DNA of 64,000 bases from Sphingobium sp. CR2-8 (GCF_035818615.1 NZ_JAYKZY010000002.1:622501-686500), one strand, 5' to 3'; counted from the first letter of the stretch, positions 18,161 to 30,145 are shown. Translations and numbers: made by a program. The notes: generated from the sequence alone by a model not told the origin.

Positions 18161-18931
18161 ATGATGCGCTGCCGCTTGATGACACTGGCCCTGTCGGGTT
18201 GCGCGCTGATAAGCCTTGCGGCCTGCGGCCAACCGACACAGCCCAAGGCCGACAACGCAACCGGCAATGCAGCGGCCCCAGCCCCGATGGCATCCGCCAG
18301 CAACAGCGCGCAAAGCCCGCTGCCCGCTGCGCCGCCTGTTGCGGACGCCCCGTCGGCGACGCCTTTGTCCTGTGCCGCCGATATCGGCTCGGCCGCCGCC
18401 GCCAGGCGCGTCGCCATCTGCCGCAACGTGTCGCCCGCCACCCATCCGCCCTGCAATGTCGCCAACAGCTGCGCAATGATCGATGACGAAATTGCGCGGA
18501 GCTGCGCCCTGTTCGACGGCAAGGGCGAACCGATGCAGAGATGCGATCCCGCGCCCAAGAGCATGGAGGCCGCCGCTGCCGTGGTGCAGCGTTATTATGC
18601 GGCGCTCAACGCCCGCGACTATGGCACGGCCTGGCAGCAATGGGGCGACGATGGCCCACCCAATCAGCCGCTGGACACATTCGAGGCAGGCTTTGCCGAT
18701 ACGCGCTCGACGCGCGTGACGATCGGCAGGCTGGAACCGGGCAGCGGCGGCGCCGGGTCGATCTACCAGACGGTGCCGGTGACGGTGGATTCGCAGCTAC
18801 AGGACGGCACCCGCCAGCGCTTCGTCGGCGATTATGTCGTGCGGCGGGTCAATGATGTGGATGGCGCGTCGGCCAGCCAGTTGCGCTGGCATATCGGCCA
18901 GGCGAAGCTGAAGCCGGTGCCCGTGCGATAA
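18161..18931 (+). CDS. Putative lipoprotein of unknown function
   Basis: 256 aa from ATG 18161, 4 bases after an AAGGAG site (18151-18156). The signal MMRCRLMTLALSGCALISLA ends in the lipobox LAAC, so it should be lipid-anchored. Then comes a low-complexity Ala/Pro stretch, a Cys-rich middle (CAADIGS, ICRNVSPATHPPCNVANSC) and a C-terminal SnoaL/NTF2-like-looking half (YYAALNARDYGTAWQQWG). I infer a periplasmic binding or scaffold role only. Lies 61 bases after the CAP gene, so probably co-transcribed with it. Confidence 0.72.
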   Translation: MMRCRLMTLALSGCALISLAACGQPTQPKADNATGNAAAPAPMASASNSAQSPLPAAPPVADAPSATPLSCAADIGSAAAARRVAICRNVSPATHPPCNVANSCAMIDDEIARSCALFDGKGEPMQRCDPAPKSMEAAAAVVQRYYAALNARDYGTAWQQWGDDGPPNQPLDTFEAGFADTRSTRVTIGRLEPGSGGAGSIYQTVPVTVDSQLQDGTRQRFVGDYVVRRVNDVDGASASQLRWHIGQAKLKPVPVR

Positions 18932-18949
18932 GGCACGGGCGCACCGGCA

Positions 18950-19579
18950 TCAGATAACCGCCGCCACCAGTTTTTCGAAGGCCTTGGCGCGGTGGCTCAT
19001 GGCATGTTTGGCGTCCGGGTCCATCTCGCCGAAGCTGATATCGTGGTCCAGCGGCACGAACATCGGATCGTAGCCGAAGCCCTTGTCGCCCCGTGGCGGC
19101 CAGATCAGCGTGCCGTCGATCCGGCCTTCGAATGCCTCGACATGGCCGTCGGGCCATGCGAGGGCCAGGGCGCAGACGAAATGGGCGCTGTGGCTGGCGT
19201 CCGGCCCCTTGGCCTGAACCCCGTCCCACACCGTCTGCATGGCGAAGCCGAAATCCTTGGTCGGTCCGGCCCAGCGCGCGGAAAACAGGCCGGGATCGCC
19301 GCCCAGCGCCTCGACGCACAGACCGCTGTCGTCGGCCAGCGCAGGCAGGCCGGACAGGTCGGCCGCCTGCATCGCCTTCAATTCCGCATTGGCGATGAAG
19401 GTGGTGCCGGTTTCCTCCGGTTCGGGCAGGTCCAGGCTGGCGGCGGAGATCGGCTCGATACCATAAGGGCCGAGCAGCGCCGCGATTTCTCGCACCTTGC
19501 CGGGATTATGGCTGGCGATGACCAGCTTGCCCGGCTTCAGCCTGCGGATCGCCTGTTCCTGTCCGAAATCGTCACTCAT
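18950..19579 (-). CDS. rdgB: RdgB/HAM1 family non-canonical purine NTP pyrophosphatase
   Basis: 209 aa. Removes XTP, dITP and ITP from nucleotide pools. The family motifs are clear: the [10 protein letters not shown] nucleotide loop near the start, [32 protein letters not shown] and the closing SHRAKAF. Cytoplasmic homodimer. Lies 87 bases downstream of rph, with a REP-like repeat between them, the same order as in most alphaproteobacteria. Confidence 0.96.
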   Translation of the reverse strand: MSDDFGQEQAIRRLKPGKLVIASHNPGKVREIAALLGPYGIEPISAASLDLPEPEETGTTFIANAELKAMQAADLSGLPALADDSGLCVEALGGDPGLFSARWAGPTKDFGFAMQTVWDGVQAKGPDASHSAHFVCALALAWPDGHVEAFEGRIDGTLIWPPRGDKGFGYDPMFVPLDHDISFGEMDPDAKHAMSHRAKAFEKLVAAVI

Positions 19580-19593
19580 GCAGGTTACTATCT

Positions 19594-19660
19594 CCGTTCA
19601 CTTCGAGCTTGTCGAGAAGCGGTTTCAAGAAATGGTTCTCGACAGGCTCGAACCGAACGG
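19594..19660. repeat. REP-like inverted repeat (type B) between rph and rdgB
   Basis: CCGTTCACTTCGAGCTTGTC facing TCTCGACAGGCTCGAACCGA then ACGG. It sits inside the rph-rdgB transcript and could stabilise the upstream message. Confidence 0.75.
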
Positions 19661-19666
19661 TTGTGC

Positions 19667-20383
19667 TTAACGTCCCGTCGCCACATCCTGCGCCGCGAAA
19701 ATCTTAGCGCAGCCGATGCGGGCGAGGCGGAGCAGGCGGAGCAGTTCTTCCTCGTCATAGGCTGCGCCTTCGGCCGTCGCCTGCACTTCGGCGAACTTGC
19801 CGTCGCCGGTCAGGATCAGGTTGGCGTCCGTTTCGGCATTGCTGTCTTCGGCATAGTCGAGGTCGAGGACAGGCGTACCTTCGAAAATGCCGCAGCTGAT
19901 CGCCGCGACCTTCTGGATGATCGGGTCTTCGCTGAGCGCCCCCGACGCCAACAGCTTGTCCACCGCGATGCGCAGCGCGACCCAGCTGCCCGAAATAGCC
20001 GCCGTGCGCGTGCCGCCATCCGCCTGGATCACGTCGCAATCGACCACGATCTGGCGTTCGCCCAGTTTCTTCAGGTCCACGACGGTGCGTAGCGACCGGC
20101 CGATCAGGCGCTGGATTTCCTGGGTGCGGCCCGACTGCTTGCCCTTGGCCGCCTCACGGCTGCCGCGGGTGTGGGTGGCGCGGGGCAGCATGCCATATTC
20201 GGCCGTGACCCAGCCCGCCCCCTTGCCACGCAGGAAGGGCGGCACCTTTTCCTCGATCGATGCGGTGCACAGCACGCGGGTGTCGCCGAAGCTGATCAGG
20301 CAGCTGCCCTCGGCATGGATGGTGAAGCCAGGCTCCATGGTGATGTCGCGCATCTGGTCGGGCGCGCGGCCGGAAGGACGCAT
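19667..20383 (-). CDS. rph: Ribonuclease PH
   Basis: 238 aa, the normal length, from ATG at 20383 ([14 protein letters not shown]). Phosphorolytic 3'-5' exoribonuclease that trims tRNA 3' ends. Motifs: [52 protein letters not shown] with the catalytic Arg region, and [14 protein letters not shown] with metal-binding acidic residues. The open frame extends upstream to 20836, but that part has no family match and would overlap the divergent promoter region. Divergent from the DUF6438 gene and hrcA. Confidence 0.96.
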   Translation of the reverse strand: MRPSGRAPDQMRDITMEPGFTIHAEGSCLISFGDTRVLCTASIEEKVPPFLRGKGAGWVTAEYGMLPRATHTRGSREAAKGKQSGRTQEIQRLIGRSLRTVVDLKKLGERQIVVDCDVIQADGGTRTAAISGSWVALRIAVDKLLASGALSEDPIIQKVAAISCGIFEGTPVLDLDYAEDSNAETDANLILTGDGKFAEVQATAEGAAYDEEELLRLLRLARIGCAKIFAAQDVATGR

Positions 20384-20527
20384 AATTTTTACTCCGAAAC
20401 GTTCAGGCGGCAGCGTCGCCGTCGCGGGCGCCACCAATGCGCCAGACGGCACATTTAATTGGCCGCTTAGCGCCGCAAGACGTTTCTTGCCAGTGTCACG
20501 GCGACAATAAGGCGATAAGAGGGGGGC

Positions 20528-21040
20528 ATGACGATGCGAATGATGATCGCGGCAAGCCTGCTGTTGCTGACAGGCTGCACCGCTGCCGATACCGAACTGG
20601 AGACGCCCAAGGCGCCCGGCGAGACGATCCGCTTTACGGCGGGGCGCTGCTTCGGCGCCTGCCCGGCCTATAGCCTGCGCGTGACGCCGGACGGGTCGGG
20701 GCTGCTGGAGCCGGAAAAGTTCACCGCCGTGCCGGGGCCGACGCGCTTCACCGTGACGCCGTTGCAGTATCGCAAGCTGCGCGCGTCGCTTGCGCCCTAT
20801 CGTCCCGAAACGGGGACGGAAAAACGGATCGGGCATAATGAAAACTGCACCCGCTTCGCCACCGACATGCCGACCTACGCGGTCGAATGGACCGGCGGCA
20901 TGCCGGGCAAGACGACCCGGCTGAATTTCCAGTCCGGTTGCATGGACCCGCGTTATGGCCGCCTGCGCACCGCGATCGCGGCCATCCCCAAGCTGTTGGA
21001 GATCGAAAAGATGCTCAAAGCCCCGGCTGCGAAGAAATGA
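20528..21040 (+). CDS. DUF6438-like lipoprotein
   Basis: 170 aa. The signal [17 protein letters not shown] has a lipobox LTGC, so the mature protein is lipid-anchored. The segment [22 protein letters not shown] is characteristic of DUF6438 proteins (FGxCPxYxL), with further Cys in HNENCTRF and [11 protein letters not shown] that could form disulfides. Function unknown. It lies between rph and hrcA, 41 bases before the hrcA start. Confidence 0.8.
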   Translation: MTMRMMIAASLLLLTGCTAADTELETPKAPGETIRFTAGRCFGACPAYSLRVTPDGSGLLEPEKFTAVPGPTRFTVTPLQYRKLRASLAPYRPETGTEKRIGHNENCTRFATDMPTYAVEWTGGMPGKTTRLNFQSGCMDPRYGRLRTAIAAIPKLLEIEKMLKAPAAKK

Positions 21041-21045
21041 GCTGG

Positions 21046-21074
21046 CTTGAGCCTGTGGCCCGGCGTGCCTAGAT
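21046..21074 (+). promoter_or_regulatory. RpoH-type promoter immediately upstream of hrcA
   Basis: CTTG (21046-21049), 18 bases, CCTAGAT (21068-21074). The alphaproteobacterial RpoH consensus is CTTG-N17/18-CYTATnT, so only one position differs. Start of transcription would fall at about the hrcA ATG (21082), giving a leaderless or nearly leaderless message. The overlap with the end of the upstream gene is none; the gap is 41 bases. Confidence 0.5.
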
Positions 21075-21081
21075 AGACGGC

Positions 21082-22125
21082 ATGTCGGTCACCCCGATCT
21101 CCGAACTCAACGATCGCGCGCGCGACGTCTTTCGCCTTGTGGTGGAAAATTATCTCGGCACCGGCCTGCCGGTGGGATCGCGCACGATCAGCAAACTGGC
21201 GACGCTCAGCCTGTCGCCGGCGTCGATTCGCAACGTCATGCAGGATCTGGAGGAGCTGGGCCTGCTCGCCGCGCCGCATACCTCGGCGGGGCGCATGCCG
21301 ACCGAGACGGGCCTGCGCCTGTTCGTCGATGGCATGATGCAGGCGGCCGAACCCTCGATCGAGGAACGGCGTGCGATCGAGGCGGGGCTGGTCGAAAGCG
21401 GCCCGATCGAAGAAGCGCTGTCCGCCGCGACCGCTGCGCTCTCCGGCCTGTCGGCCTGCGCGGGGATCGTCATGGTGCCCCGCCGCGAACCGGTGCTGCG
21501 GCAGTTCGGTTTCGTGCCCCTGAACGACAGGCAGGCGCTGGCGGTGCTGGTGGGGCAGGACGGGTCGGTCGAAAATCGTGTGCTCGACCTGCCGCCCGGC
21601 GTCACGCCATCGATGCTGAACGAGGCGGCCAATTTCATGTCGGCGCGCTTTGCGGGCATGACCCTGCGCCAGGCGGGCGATCATCTGGCGCGGGAGATGG
21701 AGGCGGAGCGCAGTGCGTTGGACGGCGCGGCGCGCGAACTGGTGGAACGCGGTATCGCCATCTGGTCGCATGACGCCGACGACCGGCCGGTGCTGATCGT
21801 GCGGGGGCAGGCCCATTTGATAGATGACGGCACCGCCGCCGACCTGGAACGGGTGCGGCAATTGCTGGAGCATCTGGAGGGGAAGCAGGAAATTTCGCGC
21901 CTGCTGGAAAGCGCGCTGGCGGGCAGCGCGACCAAAATCTTCATCGGCTCGGAAAACAAGCTCTTTTCCCTGTCGGGTTCTTCGGTCATAGCCGCCCCCT
22001 ACCGTGGCGCGGACGGCCGGGTCGTCGGCGTGGTCGGGGTGATCGGCCCCACACGCTTGAACTATGCGCGGGTGATCCCCATGGTGGATTTCACAGCACA
22101 GACGCTATCGAGATTGATGAGATGA
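21082..22125 (+). CDS. hrcA: Heat-inducible transcriptional repressor HrcA
   Basis: 347 aa. N-terminal winged helix ([20 protein letters not shown] ... [11 protein letters not shown], with [18 protein letters not shown]), then the GAF-like and insert domains. HrcA represses groESL or dnaK operons through CIRCE elements with help of GroEL. I found no CIRCE (TTAGCACTC-N9-GAGTGCTAA) in this window, so its targets are elsewhere. Overlaps grpE by 4 bases. Confidence 0.96.
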   Translation: MSVTPISELNDRARDVFRLVVENYLGTGLPVGSRTISKLATLSLSPASIRNVMQDLEELGLLAAPHTSAGRMPTETGLRLFVDGMMQAAEPSIEERRAIEAGLVESGPIEEALSAATAALSGLSACAGIVMVPRREPVLRQFGFVPLNDRQALAVLVGQDGSVENRVLDLPPGVTPSMLNEAANFMSARFAGMTLRQAGDHLAREMEAERSALDGAARELVERGIAIWSHDADDRPVLIVRGQAHLIDDGTAADLERVRQLLEHLEGKQEISRLLESALAGSATKIFIGSENKLFSLSGSSVIAAPYRGADGRVVGVVGVIGPTRLNYARVIPMVDFTAQTLSRLMR

Positions 22126-22676
22126 GCGAAAACAAAGACACTATCGAAAACACCGAAGTCGTGGACGCCCTGCCGGAAGATACGGCTCCCGTGGGAGATG
22201 CCGTGGCGGAGAAGGTCGCCGCGCTGGAGGCGGAACTCGCCACCGCCAAGCAGGACATTCTCTACGCCCATGCCGACACGCAGAATGTGCGTCGGCGGCT
22301 GGAAAAGGAACTGGCCGACACCCGCGCCTATGCCGCCACGGCCTTTGCCCGCGATGTCCTGTCGGTCGCCGACAATCTGAGCCGCGCGCTCGCCGCCATC
22401 CCCGCGGACCTGCGCGAGGATGAGAAGTTCAAGGGGCTGGTCGTTGGCCTGGAAGCCACTGGGCGTGAACTGGACAGCGTGTTCGGCCGCAATGGCATCA
22501 CGAAGATCGAATTGGTCGGCCAGCCGCTCGACCCCAACAAGCATCAGGCAATGATGGAAGTCCCCTCGGCCGACGCCGAACCGGGGACCATTCTCATCGA
22601 GATGCAGGCCGGCTACATGATCAAGGATCGCCTGCTGCGCCCCGCCATGGTTAGCGTGGCGAAGAAGCCGGAATAA
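22122..22676 (+). CDS. grpE: Nucleotide exchange factor GrpE
   Basis: 184 aa. Long N-terminal coiled coil (about 30-80, EKVAALEAELATAKQDILYA then ADTQNVRRRLEKELADTRAY), and the C-terminal beta domain with the GrpE signature (FGRNGITKIELVGQPLDPNKHQAM split over about 125-150). It releases ADP from DnaK, which is encoded 16.5 kb away. Coupled to hrcA by the ATGA overlap. Confidence 0.97.
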   Translation: MSENKDTIENTEVVDALPEDTAPVGDAVAEKVAALEAELATAKQDILYAHADTQNVRRRLEKELADTRAYAATAFARDVLSVADNLSRALAAIPADLREDEKFKGLVVGLEATGRELDSVFGRNGITKIELVGQPLDPNKHQAMMEVPSADAEPGTILIEMQAGYMIKDRLLRPAMVSVAKKPE

Positions 22677-22685
22677 CGCTCTCAC

Positions 22686-22760
22686 CCGTTCGGGCTGAGC
22701 CTGTCGAAGCCCTTTCTTTCTTCAGGAAGTGAAGCCCTTCGACAGGCTCGGGGCGAACGG
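22686..22760. repeat. REP-like inverted repeat (type B) touching the threonine synthase start
   Basis: CCGTTCGGGCTGAGCCTGTC facing CGACAGGCTCGGGGCGAACG then G. Ends only 9 bases before the chosen start of the next gene, so the transcript leader would contain this hairpin or the gene is read from the hrcA-grpE transcript. Confidence 0.8.
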
Positions 22761-22769
22761 GGATTGCAT

Positions 22770-24011
<1,242 letters not shown>

Positions 24012-24055
24012 ATATGGTGATGCTAAGTTGCATTGATAGGAACCCATAGCCCGTT

Positions 24056-24121
24056 GTTCCCCGGCGTAGGCCGGGGTCCAGTCGCGCGCTTAGAACTGGA
24101 CCCCGGCCTACGCCGGGGAAC
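24056..24121. repeat. Long inverted repeat, REP-like (type A)
   Basis: Perfect 27-bp arms (GTTCCCCGGCGTAGGCCGGG and complement) around a 12-base centre, same family as 2067-2142. A related short hairpin GTTCCCGC-GCAG-GCGGGAAC follows at 24165-24184. Confidence 0.85.
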
Positions 24122-24232
24122 CGCCTTATGGGTCAGCATCACGCATTATAATGTTAGATGCCGTGTTCCCGCGCAGGCGGGAACCCATCTATCTCTACAT
24201 CCGGCGGCACTCTGAGATACAGATTGATGCAC

Positions 24233-24280
24233 TTAAGATCTATCGTAACTCTTGACAGTGAGTATTTTTAAGATATATCG
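24233..24280 (+). promoter_or_regulatory. Promoter of the padR gene with direct repeat
   Basis: An A/T-rich island in GC-rich DNA. TTGACA (24252-24257), 16 bases, TATATC (24274-24279). The sequence TTAAGATCTATCG (24233-24245) recurs as TTAAGATATATCG (24268-24280), 35 bases apart; one copy lies upstream of -35 and the other covers -10. This fits autoregulation by the PadR protein. Confidence 0.6.
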
Positions 24281-24289
24281 CAATGCATC

Positions 24290-24940
24290 ATGACATATAT
24301 GAAAGACTCAATGATGCATTTTTTCCATTCTCATCGCGGCCGCCATGGCGGTCATCATCCCGGCGCTGGCCGATTTGGTTCGCGTGACGGCTCTGGTCGT
24401 GGCGGCGGATTCGGCGACGATCCCTTCGGCGAAGATGGCCCCCGCGGCGGTGGCCGGGGCGGGCGCGGCGGCGGTGGTCGTCGGCGGCTGTTCGACAATG
24501 AAACGTTGCGGCTGATCCTGCTCAAGCTGATCGCCGACGCGCCGCGTCACGGCTATGAACTGATCCGCGCGATCGAGGCGCTGTCGGGCGAGGTCTATGC
24601 GCCCAGCCCCGGCGTCGTCTACCCCACGCTGACCCTGTTGTCGGACATGGACCTGATCGTCGAGGAGCCGAGCGAAGGCAGCCGCAAGCGTTTCGCCATC
24701 ACGCAAGCGGGCCAGGCCCAGATCGCCGAACGGCAGGCCGCGCTCGACCTGGCGCTGGAGCGGCTGGCGGGGCTGGCGCAGAAGGCGGAACGGGTCGACG
24801 CCGGTCCGGTTCGCCGCGCGATGCATAATCTGCGCTTCGCCGTGCAGCAGCGGCTTGAAAAGGACGGGGCGGATAACCAGACCCTGTTCGACATCGCCGC
24901 CCTGATCGACGAAGCCGTCAACAAGATCGAAAGGCTCTGA
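24290..24940 (+). CDS. PadR family transcriptional regulator with a His/Gly-rich N-terminal tail
   Basis: 216 aa. The PadR winged helix begins at about residue 67 (LFDNETLRLILLKLIADAPR, then HGYELIRAIEAL and PSPGVVYPTLTLLSDMDLI). The first 65 residues are unusual: MMHFFHSHRGRHGGHHPGAG then Gly/Arg/Asp repeats, which could bind a metal. ATGs at 24290, 24299, 24311 and 24314 are all possible starts. It is followed after two bases by a DUF2218 gene; PadR-DUF2218 pairs are often near iron uptake genes, so a metal-linked role is my inference. Confidence 0.85.
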   Translation: MTYMKDSMMHFFHSHRGRHGGHHPGAGRFGSRDGSGRGGGFGDDPFGEDGPRGGGRGGRGGGGRRRLFDNETLRLILLKLIADAPRHGYELIRAIEALSGEVYAPSPGVVYPTLTLLSDMDLIVEEPSEGSRKRFAITQAGQAQIAERQAALDLALERLAGLAQKAERVDAGPVRRAMHNLRFAVQQRLEKDGADNQTLFDIAALIDEAVNKIERL

Positions 24941-24942
24941 CC

Positions 24943-25221
24943 ATGACTTTGACCGCCACAGTGCCGACCACTAACGGCAGCCGCTATCTCCAGCAGCTTT
25001 GCAAGCATTGGAGCCACAAATTCGCAGTCGATTTCGATGCGGAGAAGGGCGAGATCGCCTTTCCCATGGGACCGATACGCATGGCGGCGCAGCCGCAGGC
25101 GCTGGTCGTGACGATCGAACCGACGCCGGATGCCGATGTGGAGCGGTTCAAGCAGGTGGTCGCCGATCACCTCGACCGCTTCGCATTCAAGGAAGCGCCG
25201 CTGTCGTTCGACTGGAAATAG
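24943..25221 (+). CDS. DUF2218 family protein
   Basis: 92 aa. Short one-domain protein with the family pattern YLQQLCKHWSHKFAVDFDAE and the central MAAQPQALVVTIEPTPDADV, ending FKEAPLSFDWK. Function unknown. Homologues are found with siderophore-interacting proteins and PadR regulators. Starts two bases after the padR stop, so it is co-transcribed. No signal peptide. Confidence 0.88.
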   Translation: MTLTATVPTTNGSRYLQQLCKHWSHKFAVDFDAEKGEIAFPMGPIRMAAQPQALVVTIEPTPDADVERFKQVVADHLDRFAFKEAPLSFDWK

Positions 25222-25227
25222 TCCCGT

Positions 25228-25247
25228 GTTCCCGCCTTCGCGGGAAC
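25228..25247. repeat. Short hairpin GTTCCCGC-CTTC-GCGGGAAC
   Basis: Perfect 8-bp stem between two convergent genes (DUF2218 and M14 peptidase). Same motif as 24165-24184. No T-tract, so it could end transcripts only weakly. Confidence 0.65.
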
Positions 25248-25256
25248 ATGTAAGAC

Positions 25257-26387
25257 CTAAATATCCCCGATCATCTCCGCCAGCACCGCCAGACAATCCT
25301 TGCCCAACTGGATCGACCGGGCGGGGGACCAGCCGAAATCGGTGTCGGGCAGGTCGTCATTATCCTTGAACGGCATTTCCAGCGTCATCGCCACCGCGCC
25401 GAAGCGTTCGGCGACCTGGTTGGTGGACATGGACAGGTTGGCGCGCCCGGCGCCTGCCACCGGATAGCCCAGCCGCGTCTGGAAATCGGGCGTGCGCGCG
25501 GCCAGCGTGTCGCGATAGCGGTGATAGAGAGCGACCTGCCGATCGGTGATCGAGGGTATCCCCTCGAACCCCGCGATGAACACGGCGGCGATCGCTTCGT
25601 CCCCATGCACGTCCATCGCGAAGTCCACGCCCGTCGCGTCCATCGCATCACGCACCAGCAGAACTTCGGGGCTGCGGTCGGCGGTCGGTTCATGCCATTC
25701 GCGGTTCAGGTTCACGCCGACCGCATTGGTGCGCAGGTGGCCGCGACGGCTGCCGTCCGGGTTCATATTGGGCACGAGATGGATCGTCGCCTTTTGCCGC
25801 AGCAGGCGGGCGACGGCGTCCTCGTCATCGCACAGCCGCTCCAGCGCGCCTTCCATCCACCATTCGGCCATCGATTCGCCGGGATGCTGGCGCGCATAGA
25901 GCCAGACCTGCTTGGGCCCTTCGCCGATCGTCAGCAGGTCGAGCGGCTGGCCGTCCAGCGTCAGCCCCAGTTCGCGATGCGCGACGCCCGGCTGGCTGGC
26001 CGCCCAGGCGATCAGGTCATGGTGGCGCTCCATCGAATAGGGCGCGAAATAGGCGACCCACACGGCACCGCTGTCCGGCTCCACGCGGATGGTCAACGTC
26101 CCGTCGGCATAGCTGGTGTCGGCCAGCAGCCAATTCTCGCGATCCTCGCTGACCCGCGCGCTATAGCCCGTCCAGCCATCGGGATAGGCGGACCGGGCGC
26201 AATTGACAATTCGCAGTTCCACTGCCCGTCCGGCCGCATTGGCGACCCGGAAATGGAACCATTGATAGAAGTCGCTCTGGTGATCGGTCACGATCTCCAG
26301 TTCGGCGCGGACGCCGTCCGGGGTATCGGTGATGGAAAGGACGCGAATGTTGCCGCTGTCGAAGCCGCTTGAGATGCTGATGGTCAT
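25257..26387 (-). CDS. M14-type cytosolic carboxypeptidase
   Basis: 376 aa. N-terminal beta domain (1-120, including [20 protein letters not shown]) typical of the cytosolic carboxypeptidase (CCP) group, then the zinc peptidase with [16 protein letters not shown] (HxxE ligands) and [10 protein letters not shown] (third His); the catalytic Glu is likely in [10 protein letters not shown]. No signal peptide. Eukaryotic relatives trim C-terminal Glu or Lys; the bacterial substrate is unknown. Overlaps the upstream lipoprotein gene by 4 bases (ATGA). Confidence 0.92.
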   Translation of the reverse strand: MTISISSGFDSGNIRVLSITDTPDGVRAELEIVTDHQSDFYQWFHFRVANAAGRAVELRIVNCARSAYPDGWTGYSARVSEDRENWLLADTSYADGTLTIRVEPDSGAVWVAYFAPYSMERHHDLIAWAASQPGVAHRELGLTLDGQPLDLLTIGEGPKQVWLYARQHPGESMAEWWMEGALERLCDDEDAVARLLRQKATIHLVPNMNPDGSRRGHLRTNAVGVNLNREWHEPTADRSPEVLLVRDAMDATGVDFAMDVHGDEAIAAVFIAGFEGIPSITDRQVALYHRYRDTLAARTPDFQTRLGYPVAGAGRANLSMSTNQVAERFGAVAMTLEMPFKDNDDLPDTDFGWSPARSIQLGKDCLAVLAEMIGDI

Positions 26388-26998
26388 TTGACCATTATAG
26401 TGCGCCCCGATTCACCCGGATAGCCCCCGATCAGTGCGGCGGCGAGTTTCTGCGCGGCTGCGGCAGGCTGCGCGGCGGGCGAACCCTGTTTCGCCTCGGT
26501 CGATGCGCGTCCTTCCCAGATCGCCTGCGAATCGGACCGGCGGCGCAATTGCACGTGCAACTGCGTCGTCACGATATCCTTGGGCTTGCCCGACAGGTTG
26601 ATCCCGATGCCCAGGCCAAGTCCCCCGAAGCTGCCGCCGCGCCGACCGCCGCCACTGCCAAAGCCGCCGCCCACGCCGACGCTGACCGGCCGGTCGCTGC
26701 TGCGATCGACGCCCGACGGGCGGAAGCTGCGGCTGAAGCTGACCTGCGCCACATAATCGCTTGGCGCGCCGTTCGCCGGGCTGAAGCCCACGCGCTGCAA
26801 TTCCTGTGACACCGCGTCGGCATAGGTGCGAAACTCCAGGCTGATGTCCGGGTTGCCGGGCATTTCCTCGACCGCCACGGTGCCGGACCGCGCGGGGTTG
26901 CCCAGATGGAATTGCGTCACCTCCACGCGCGGCGCGGCGGTCGCGCAGGCGCTCAAGGGAAGGGCGAGGGCAGCGAGCAGAAAGAGACGCTTCGACAT
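26384..26998 (-). CDS. DUF4136-like lipoprotein
   Basis: 204 aa with signal and lipobox ([18 protein letters not shown]). The mature part has the DUF4136 pattern (beta strands, [20 protein letters not shown], then [20 protein letters not shown]), broken by a Gly/Arg-rich loop ([19 protein letters not shown]). Outer-membrane or periplasmic anchoring expected. Function unknown. Upstream of, and coupled to, the M14 carboxypeptidase. Confidence 0.82.
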   Translation of the reverse strand: MSKRLFLLAALALPLSACATAAPRVEVTQFHLGNPARSGTVAVEEMPGNPDISLEFRTYADAVSQELQRVGFSPANGAPSDYVAQVSFSRSFRPSGVDRSSDRPVSVGVGGGFGSGGGRRGGSFGGLGLGIGINLSGKPKDIVTTQLHVQLRRRSDSQAIWEGRASTEAKQGSPAAQPAAAAQKLAAALIGGYPGESGRTIMVK

Positions 26999-27133
26999 GG
27001 TTCAACTCCAACGGGCATTCACCGTAGGGACGGCACCGTAAAGACGGTGTGGTGAACATAATCCCTTCAAACGCGTGAAGGCACGAACTTGCTGCATGGA
27101 ATGTGAACGACGGCAAAAGAGCAGGCCCCACCC

Positions 27134-27162
27134 TTGACTTTGGCCTGCCCTGCCCATAGGGG
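27134..27162 (+). promoter_or_regulatory. Probable promoter of rpmJ
   Basis: TTGACT at 27134-27139, then 17 bases and TAGGGG (CCATAGGGG context). The -35 is good and the -10 poor, a form seen upstream of some ribosomal protein genes in this class. It is about 50 bases upstream of the rpmJ start. Confidence 0.4.
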
Positions 27163-27210
27163 CTGCGCTTCCAAATTCGCAAACACCAGACTTATCGAAG
27201 GCCCATAGCC

Positions 27211-27336
27211 ATGAAGATCCGCAACTCGCTCAAGTCGCTCAAGGGCCGCCACCGGGACAACCGCGTGATCCGTCGTCGCGGCCGTACCTATGTCATCAAC
27301 AAGACCAACCGTCGCTTCAAGGCCCGCCAAGGCTAA
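27211..27336 (+). CDS. rpmJ: 50S ribosomal protein L36, zinc-free type
   Basis: 41 aa ([20 protein letters not shown] then [21 protein letters not shown]). Last protein added to the large subunit. It lacks the C-C-C-H zinc ligands, so it is the C-minus (YkgO-like) form usual in alphaproteobacteria. Basic throughout, complete in length, single gene with its own promoter and a terminator 53 bases after the stop. Confidence 0.96.
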   Translation: MKIRNSLKSLKGRHRDNRVIRRRGRTYVINKTNRRFKARQG

Positions 27337-27388
27337 AAGCCGACGCTGCCGCCCTGTTCGGGGCGACAGGTCTTGATACAGCGTGGCA

Positions 27389-27416
27389 AGCGCTCGATCG
27401 ATGATCGGGCGCTTTT
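27389..27416 (+). terminator. Intrinsic terminator after rpmJ
   Basis: Stem AGCGCTCGATC / GATCGGGCGCT with one G-T pair, loop GAT, followed by TTTT. Confidence 0.75.
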
Positions 27417-27623
27417 CCGCGTTGGCCTCAATGTGCTGATTCGTGCACGGGTCTGTGCCCCGTTCGTCTTGAGCGATTGCTGCTGACAGGCAGTCGAAGG
27501 GGGCTGGCCTTTCCTGCTAGGGTGGCAAGGACAGAGCGGGCCTGCCTATATTTCAGGCCAGGTAAGTGGTTCGCTCGAACGGCCCGGACGGGCGAGGAGG
27601 CGCATGCCTCCTCGCAGCGCGCC

Positions 27624-29080
<1,457 letters not shown>

Positions 29081-29199
29081 GTCTTCTCCTGGCCGTCATG
29101 ATCGATACCGGCGGGCCATGGGCCTTGCCAGTGCGTCGTTATGGGTTATCCGTGCTGCACGACAGGATGATGTAGATCAGTGAAAGGCTCCTCCCACCG

Positions 29200-29499
29200 A
29201 TGACCGACACCATAGTCACAGATGCGGTCGCCGCAACCGCCTTCCGCCGTCTGGTGATGCATTTGCAGCATCGATCGGATGTGGAAAATATCGACCTGAT
29301 GGGTCTGGCGGGCTTTTGCCGCAACTGCCTGGCCGACTGGATCGCCGAAGCGGATGGCGATCTGACCCGCGATCAGGCGCGCGAAATCATCCACGGCATG
29401 CCCTTTGCACAGTGGAAAGAACGCTATCAGGGTGAAGCGACGCCACAGCAGATCGCAAAGATGCAGGAGAGTGTGGCGAAGAACGCGGACAGGCATTAG
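29200..29499 (+). CDS. DUF1244 family protein
   Basis: 99 aa. Nearly the whole protein is the conserved domain: [20 protein letters not shown] then [13 protein letters not shown], and [20 protein letters not shown]. Two nearby Cys suggest a metal or redox role, but none is established. Divergent from pyk and followed by gapR, the neighbourhood usual for alphaproteobacteria. Confidence 0.93.
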   Translation: MTDTIVTDAVAATAFRRLVMHLQHRSDVENIDLMGLAGFCRNCLADWIAEADGDLTRDQAREIIHGMPFAQWKERYQGEATPQQIAKMQESVAKNADRH

Positions 29500-29549
29500 A
29501 GGCGTCCGCCAGCCCGATTCATATTCGCACTTTTTACACGGAGATTCCC

Positions 29550-29792
29550 ATGAGCGAACCCAATGTCGCCGCCGACCAGCTACGTCTTCTCATCGAGCGC
29601 ATCGAGCGTCTTGAAGAGGAAAAAAAGGGTATCGGCGACGATATCAAGGACGTGTATCTGGAGGCCAAGGCGACCGGCTATGATGCCAAGATCATGCGCC
29701 AGATCATTCGCCTGCGGAAGATGCAGCCGCATGACCGGCAGGAAATGGAAGCCATCCTCCAGACGTATCTTTCTGCCCTGGGTATGGAATAA
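29550..29792 (+). CDS. gapR: GapR family nucleoid-associated protein (DUF2312)
   Basis: 80 aa. N-terminal coiled coil ([20 protein letters not shown]) and the DNA-binding helix region ([20 protein letters not shown], then [20 protein letters not shown]). In Caulobacter this protein wraps overtwisted DNA ahead of replication and transcription forks. Length and sequence match the family well. Preceded by a weak AGAT site; followed after 26 bases by a ybjQ-like gene. Confidence 0.93.
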   Translation: MSEPNVAADQLRLLIERIERLEEEKKGIGDDIKDVYLEAKATGYDAKIMRQIIRLRKMQPHDRQEMEAILQTYLSALGME

Positions 29793-29818
29793 TATTGGAT
29801 ATAGCAGGAGAAGCGCCC

Positions 29819-30145
29819 ATGGCCGAAGTCATCGTCAGCACGACCAGCCGTCTGGAGGGGAGACCTGCGAAGGACTATCTCGGCATCGTCACCGGAGAGG
29901 TGATCGTGGGCGCCAACCTGTTCCGCGACCTGTTCGCCAGCGTCCGCGATATCGTGGGCGGGCGATCGGGCGCCTATGAAGATGTGCTGCAACGCGCCCG
30001 CGAACAGGCGATCGGTGAAATGCGCACCCGCGCCGCCGCCCTGGGCGCCAATGCCGTAGTCGGCGTCGACCTCGATTATGAAGTGATCGGTTCCAACGGA
30101 TCGATGCTGATGGTGTCGGCGTCCGGCACGGCGATCCTCGTCTAA
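29819..30145 (+). CDS. YbjQ family (UPF0145) protein
   Basis: 108 aa from ATG 29819, 9 bases behind AGGAG (29806-29810). Family motifs: [56 protein letters not shown], and [17 protein letters not shown] pentameric cytoplasmic protein of unknown role, sometimes called heavy-metal-binding without direct evidence. A longer reading from TTG 29795 would swallow the ribosome binding site. Confidence 0.9.
   Translation: MAEVIVSTTSRLEGRPAKDYLGIVTGEVIVGANLFRDLFASVRDIVGGRSGAYEDVLQRAREQAIGEMRTRAAALGANAVVGVDLDYEVIGSNGSMLMVSASGTAILV

Noticed and set aside
20384..20836. N-terminal extension of RNase PH
   Set aside because: RNase PH starts MRPSGR; the extension has no family similarity and overlaps the divergent lipoprotein gene.
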